Assembly: GCA_964658655.1 (NCBI GenBank)
Contig: CAZZZL010000001.1
Span: 62,001-126,000 of the forward strand
Origin: G963692885 sp964658655
GTDB lineage: Bacteria > Acidobacteriota > Terriglobia > Terriglobales > Acidobacteriaceae
Length of the DNA stretch: 64,000 nucleotides
Direction: 5' to 3'
The translations under genes and the position numbers were made by a program. Shown one piece after another: positions 61,500 to 64,000 of the stretch (positions within the stretch are counted from its first letter, which is position 1; each line of letters opens with the position of its first letter). The notes under the pieces are model-generated. The model searched no databases. It saw only the letters and a program-made list of their open reading frames with translations, and was not told the DNA's origin.

Positions 61500-62217
61500 C
61501 GACGAAAGCGGCGGCTTTGCCGGTGCCCTCATGCAGGCCCACGATCTCGGCGTCGAGACGAAGGTCATCTGCCTCACCGAAGGTCGCGCTGCCTCCAACC
61601 GCGGCCAGGCTCAGTCCGACGATGAGCTGGCGACCCTTCGTCGCGCGGAATTCGCGAAGGCCTGCGAAATCCTCCAGGTCACGCACGGCACCATCCTCGA
61701 CTACCCTGATGGCGACCTCAATAAGGCCGACTTCTACGCTGTCGTCACCATGCTGGTTGCAGAAATCCGCACCTTCCGCCCGCAGATCGTCCTCACCTTC
61801 GGCGGTGATGGTGGCCCCAATCTTCACCGCGACCACATCATGGCCGGTCTATTCGCAACCGCAGCCTTTCACTGGGCCAACCGCAGCTTCTTTGCGCCGG
61901 AACAGTTCACAGCAGGCCTGAAGCCGTACGCCCCGCAGAAGCTGTATTACGCCGCAACCACCTTCACCGTTTCGAAGTTCACCGAAGAAGCCGCCGTCGC
62001 CCCCCGCGTCCCCTTCAGCCTTACGCTCGACATCGCCGCGCTCAAAAACCGCAAGCAGCAGGCCCTTGAAGTCCACGGCTCCCAGGGCGTCCTTGACCGT
62101 GCCGGCGAGATGTACGAAAAATACGGCCACGAAGAGCACTACCTGCTAGCCGCCGCCCGCAAACCAGAATGGATCGGTGTAGAAAAGAGCATGTTCGATG
62201 GGATCGACGACGACTGA
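61462..62217 (+). CDS. PIG-L/LmbE-family zinc N-deacetylase
   Basis: A 251-residue cytosolic deacetylase with the zinc and catalytic motif AHPDDESGG near the N-terminus and HRDH in GGPNLHRDHIMAG. The family removes acetyl groups from GlcNAc-containing small molecules such as bacillithiol and mycothiol precursors or glycolipids; a bacillithiol-type role (BshB) is possible but no partner gene is present. The start is TTG at 61462, with AGGAG 7 nt upstream, inside the end of rnhB; no ATG lies near. Confidence 0.88.
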   Translation: MPLRLLCITAHPDDESGGFAGALMQAHDLGVETKVICLTEGRAASNRGQAQSDDELATLRRAEFAKACEILQVTHGTILDYPDGDLNKADFYAVVTMLVAEIRTFRPQIVLTFGGDGGPNLHRDHIMAGLFATAAFHWANRSFFAPEQFTAGLKPYAPQKLYYAATTFTVSKFTEEAAVAPRVPFSLTLDIAALKNRKQQALEVHGSQGVLDRAGEMYEKYGHEEHYLLAAARKPEWIGVEKSMFDGIDDD

Positions 62218-62261
62218 CCGAAGGAACAAAGACTGATGCAGGCCCTCGTCCAGCCCCAGTC

Positions 62262-62298
62262 TTGTCATCTCGACCGTAGCGGAGAGATCTGCGTTTTA
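62262..62298. repeat. Intergenic REP-like element, copy 2
   Basis: Begins TTGTCATCTCGACCGTAGCG and ends ATCTGCGTTTTA. It shares its beginning with copy 1 and its ATCTGC-TTTT end with copy 3. Confidence 0.55.
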
Positions 62299-62377
62299 AT
62301 TAACCCCTGCCGCTCCATACTGAACTTTTTAAGCGTCTCATGCCGACCGAAGCGTAGCGTAGTAGAGGGACACGCAT

Positions 62378-63409
62378 TTGCCTCTCCTCAGCCCAACACG
62401 CCTGCTCATCGCCTCCCTCACCCTGCTGCTCACCCTCGCAGCACACGCCCAGTCCGGCACCGTCACCGGCCAGGTTTTCTGCTCCGACACCCAGAAACCC
62501 GCCCGCTTCGCCACCGTCAGCCTAACCCCCGACTACGCTGTCGGTGCCAACCGGGGCAATGTCAGCAGCAGCTTTCAAAATCAGCGCTACGGGGGAGGAG
62601 CGACCGCCATCACCGGCCCCGACGGCAGCTTCACCCTCAAAAATGTCTCGCCCGGCGAGTACGACCTGCTCGTCACCTTCCCTGGCTATGTCCAGCCCAT
62701 CCGTCTTTTGAATCTGCTCGCGAACAGCGCCTCCGCCACCCTGCAGCCCTGGCTCAACATGCTCACCCGCGTCAACGTTCAGGCCGGCCAGACTACCAAT
62801 GCCGTCGCAACCATCTATCGCGGAGCTGACGTTCTCGGCACAGTCGCCTACGACGACGGATCGCCCGCCGGCGGCCTCACCGTTCAGGCCCTCTACGCCA
62901 TCCCCATCGGTGGCAGCACCGATTCGTCAGTCACCGCGGCCAACGCAAACCTGCGCTACTCCGGCGTAAACTCCATCACCGACGACCACGGAAAATTTCA
63001 TCTCAGCGGTCTCGCCGACGGCACCTATGCCGTGGAAGCCACGCCGCGCGGCGGCGGCAATATCTTTCCCGTCTACCTGGGCAACACCATTGACCGGTCG
63101 CAGTCGCAGCTCATCACGGTGAAGGCTGGCTCGGAACGCTCCGACCTCGAAATCCAGATCGATATCAACAGCCTTCACCAGGTCCGAGGCGTCTCGCTCG
63201 GCGCCGACAGCCGTCCGCTCCCTGACTCCGGCGTCACCCTCTCGCTCACCACCGGCGGCGATTCCTTGCACACCACCACTGGTATCGACGGCTCCTTCAC
63301 CTTCGCCGACGTCCCCGACGGTAAGTACACCGTCTCCGGCGGCGGCAGCTCCCAGATCACTGTCAACGGCAGCGACATTACCGACGTCGTCCTCACCGCG
63401 ACGCACTAA
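62378..63409 (+). CDS. Secreted protein with repeated carboxypeptidase-regulatory-like (Ig-fold) domains
   Basis: A 343-residue protein with a signal peptide (LLIASLTLLLTLAAHAQ). Three beta-sandwich modules are apparent: about 26-125 (GTVTGQVFCSDTQKPARFATV, DGSFTLKNVSPGEYDLLVTF), about 145-255 (DDGSPAGGLTVQALY, FHLSGLADGTYAVEATP) and about 270-343 (RPLPDSGVTLSL, GSFTFADVPDGKYTV). No catalytic residues are seen. Such proteins are common on acidobacterial cell surfaces and may bind carbohydrate or act as structural modules. The start is TTG at 62378 with GAGGGA 7 nt upstream. Flanked by two REP-like elements. Confidence 0.82.
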   Translation: MPLLSPTRLLIASLTLLLTLAAHAQSGTVTGQVFCSDTQKPARFATVSLTPDYAVGANRGNVSSSFQNQRYGGGATAITGPDGSFTLKNVSPGEYDLLVTFPGYVQPIRLLNLLANSASATLQPWLNMLTRVNVQAGQTTNAVATIYRGADVLGTVAYDDGSPAGGLTVQALYAIPIGGSTDSSVTAANANLRYSGVNSITDDHGKFHLSGLADGTYAVEATPRGGGNIFPVYLGNTIDRSQSQLITVKAGSERSDLEIQIDINSLHQVRGVSLGADSRPLPDSGVTLSLTTGGDSLHTTTGIDGSFTFADVPDGKYTVSGGGSSQITVNGSDITDVVLTATH

Positions 63410-63427
63410 TTCGCCCCGGAGAAGACT

Positions 63428-63466
63428 TGTCATTCTGAGCAAAGTCGAACGCATCTGCATTTTTTC
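63428..63466. repeat. Intergenic REP-like element, copy 3
   Basis: Begins TTGTCATTCTGAGCAAAGTC and ends ATCTGCATTTTTT, between the Ig-fold protein gene and the hydratase gene. Confidence 0.55.
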
Positions 63467-63574
63467 AAACCGCCTCCAATCCGCCTGCCCACACCGGATC
63501 GATTCAATCTACCGCTCCGAACAACCCCGCCACCCAGCCCGCTTCCAATACAGTTAGAGCCGAAGGAGTCACCC

Positions 63575-64000
63575 ATGAGCACAACCCCCGCAGCAGCGAC
63601 CAATGACATCACCTCGATCGACCGCGACCGGCTCCGCCAGGCCAGCGAGATCCTGCTTGAAGCGCGCCGGACCACCACGCCGATTACCGATCTGCCCGCA
63701 CGACTCCGCCCAACCTCGCTCCTCGAGGCTTATTACCTGCAGGACGTCATGCTGGAAGAACTCGGAACCGCGGCAGGCTGGAAAGTCGGCGCCCCATCGC
63801 CCGATGCCACACCCATCTTCGGACCCATGTTCGACTTCGGCATCGCCTCCAATGGCTCGCTCATCTCCGTCAACATGCGGCGCATGCGTGGCGTCGAAGC
63901 AGAGATAGCTTTCCTGCTCGGCAAAGACCTGCCGCTGCGCAGCACTCCCTACACCCGCGATGAAGTCGTCGCCGCCATCGCCAGTGCTCATCCCGCCATC
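63575..64000 (+). CDS. 2-keto-4-pentenoate hydratase (FAH family), partial
   Basis: The first 142 residues of a fumarylacetoacetase-family hydratase; the gene runs off the right edge. Landmarks are the N-terminal helix (LRQASEILLEARRTTTPI), SLLEAYYLQDVMLEELG, AGWKVGAPSPDATPIFGPM and GVEAEIAFLLGKDLP, in which the two Glu residues are expected metal ligands. AAGGAG precedes the ATG. Members hydrate 2-hydroxypenta-2,4-dienoate in aromatic meta-cleavage pathways or act on related keto acids; without the rest of the operon the substrate is uncertain. Confidence 0.9.
   Translation, partial: MSTTPAAATNDITSIDRDRLRQASEILLEARRTTTPITDLPARLRPTSLLEAYYLQDVMLEELGTAAGWKVGAPSPDATPIFGPMFDFGIASNGSLISVNMRRMRGVEAEIAFLLGKDLPLRSTPYTRDEVVAAIASAHPAI

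Noticed and set aside
60414..61598. 394-codon open frame antisense to rnhB
   Set aside because: It runs through an intergenic repeat and across the catalytic motifs of rnhB; no domain is visible in the product.

Overview
The window reads as chromosome of a soil-type Acidobacteriota, most likely class Terriglobia. This rests on family content, not on a marker-gene comparison: large Oar-like TonB receptors with an N-terminal carboxypeptidase-regulatory domain, an ECF sigma factor overlapping a Ser/Thr kinase with TPR repeats, secreted glycosidases, and many short same-strand overlaps between genes. No rRNA, tRNA, CRISPR array, insertion sequence or intact prophage was seen.

Layout. 1-9.1 kb: a MATE exporter translationally coupled to an Oar-like receptor (minus strand; the receptor runs off the left edge), divergent from a second Oar-like receptor followed by a Tat-exported aminotransferase. 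9.1-14.5 kb: the kinase/ECF pair, divergent from a small membrane protein and a secreted T4-lysozyme-like (GH24) protein, then a tiny acidic protein. 14.6-20.4 kb: a tripartite RND efflux operon. 20.4-24.1 kb: a secreted GH35 beta-galactosidase and GH29 alpha-L-fucosidase. 24.3-32.9 kb: a reductive pyrimidine catabolism cluster (N-carbamoyl amidohydrolase, PreT, PreA, dihydropyrimidinase, NCS1 permease) facing a CoA-acylating (methyl)malonate-semialdehyde dehydrogenase. 32.9-36 kb: an esterase, a cupin and an amidohydrolase. 36-38.5 kb: a gene-poor, decayed stretch with a recognisable methyltransferase pseudogene. 38.5-47.6 kb: a chemotaxis-like cluster (CheX, CheR, CheB, CheY, a soluble triple-PAS receptor, CheW, a hybrid CheA). 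48-58.7 kb: an L-rhamnose locus (RhaT, LutABC, RhaI, a chimeric regulator, an aldolase-dehydrogenase fusion and RhaB). 59-64 kb: a Crp/Fnr regulator, rplS, rnhB, a PIG-L deacetylase, a secreted Ig-like-fold protein and the start of an FAH-family hydratase.

How the genes fit together. The rhamnose locus can carry L-rhamnose through to central metabolism: uptake (RhaT), isomerisation (RhaI), phosphorylation (RhaB), cleavage plus oxidation of L-lactaldehyde to L-lactate (fusion enzyme), then lactate to pyruvate (LutABC). A 20-bp element, 19/20 identical, lies in the rhaT/lutA divergent promoter region and again upstream of rhaI, and a shorter relative with a perfect inverted repeat precedes the regulator gene. 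The regulator joins an IclR-type winged helix to a periplasmic-binding-protein-like sugar domain instead of the usual IclR effector domain. This regulator plus its candidate operator is the most interesting putative system here.

Other points worth attention: a MATE gene whose first helix extends upstream of any ATG/GTG/TTG; a GH24 lysozyme fold with the catalytic Glu/Asp pair but no Thr at the third position, sitting next to a holin-sized membrane protein; a CheA with a non-phosphorylatable receiver domain; and repeated intergenic elements in the last 4 kb.
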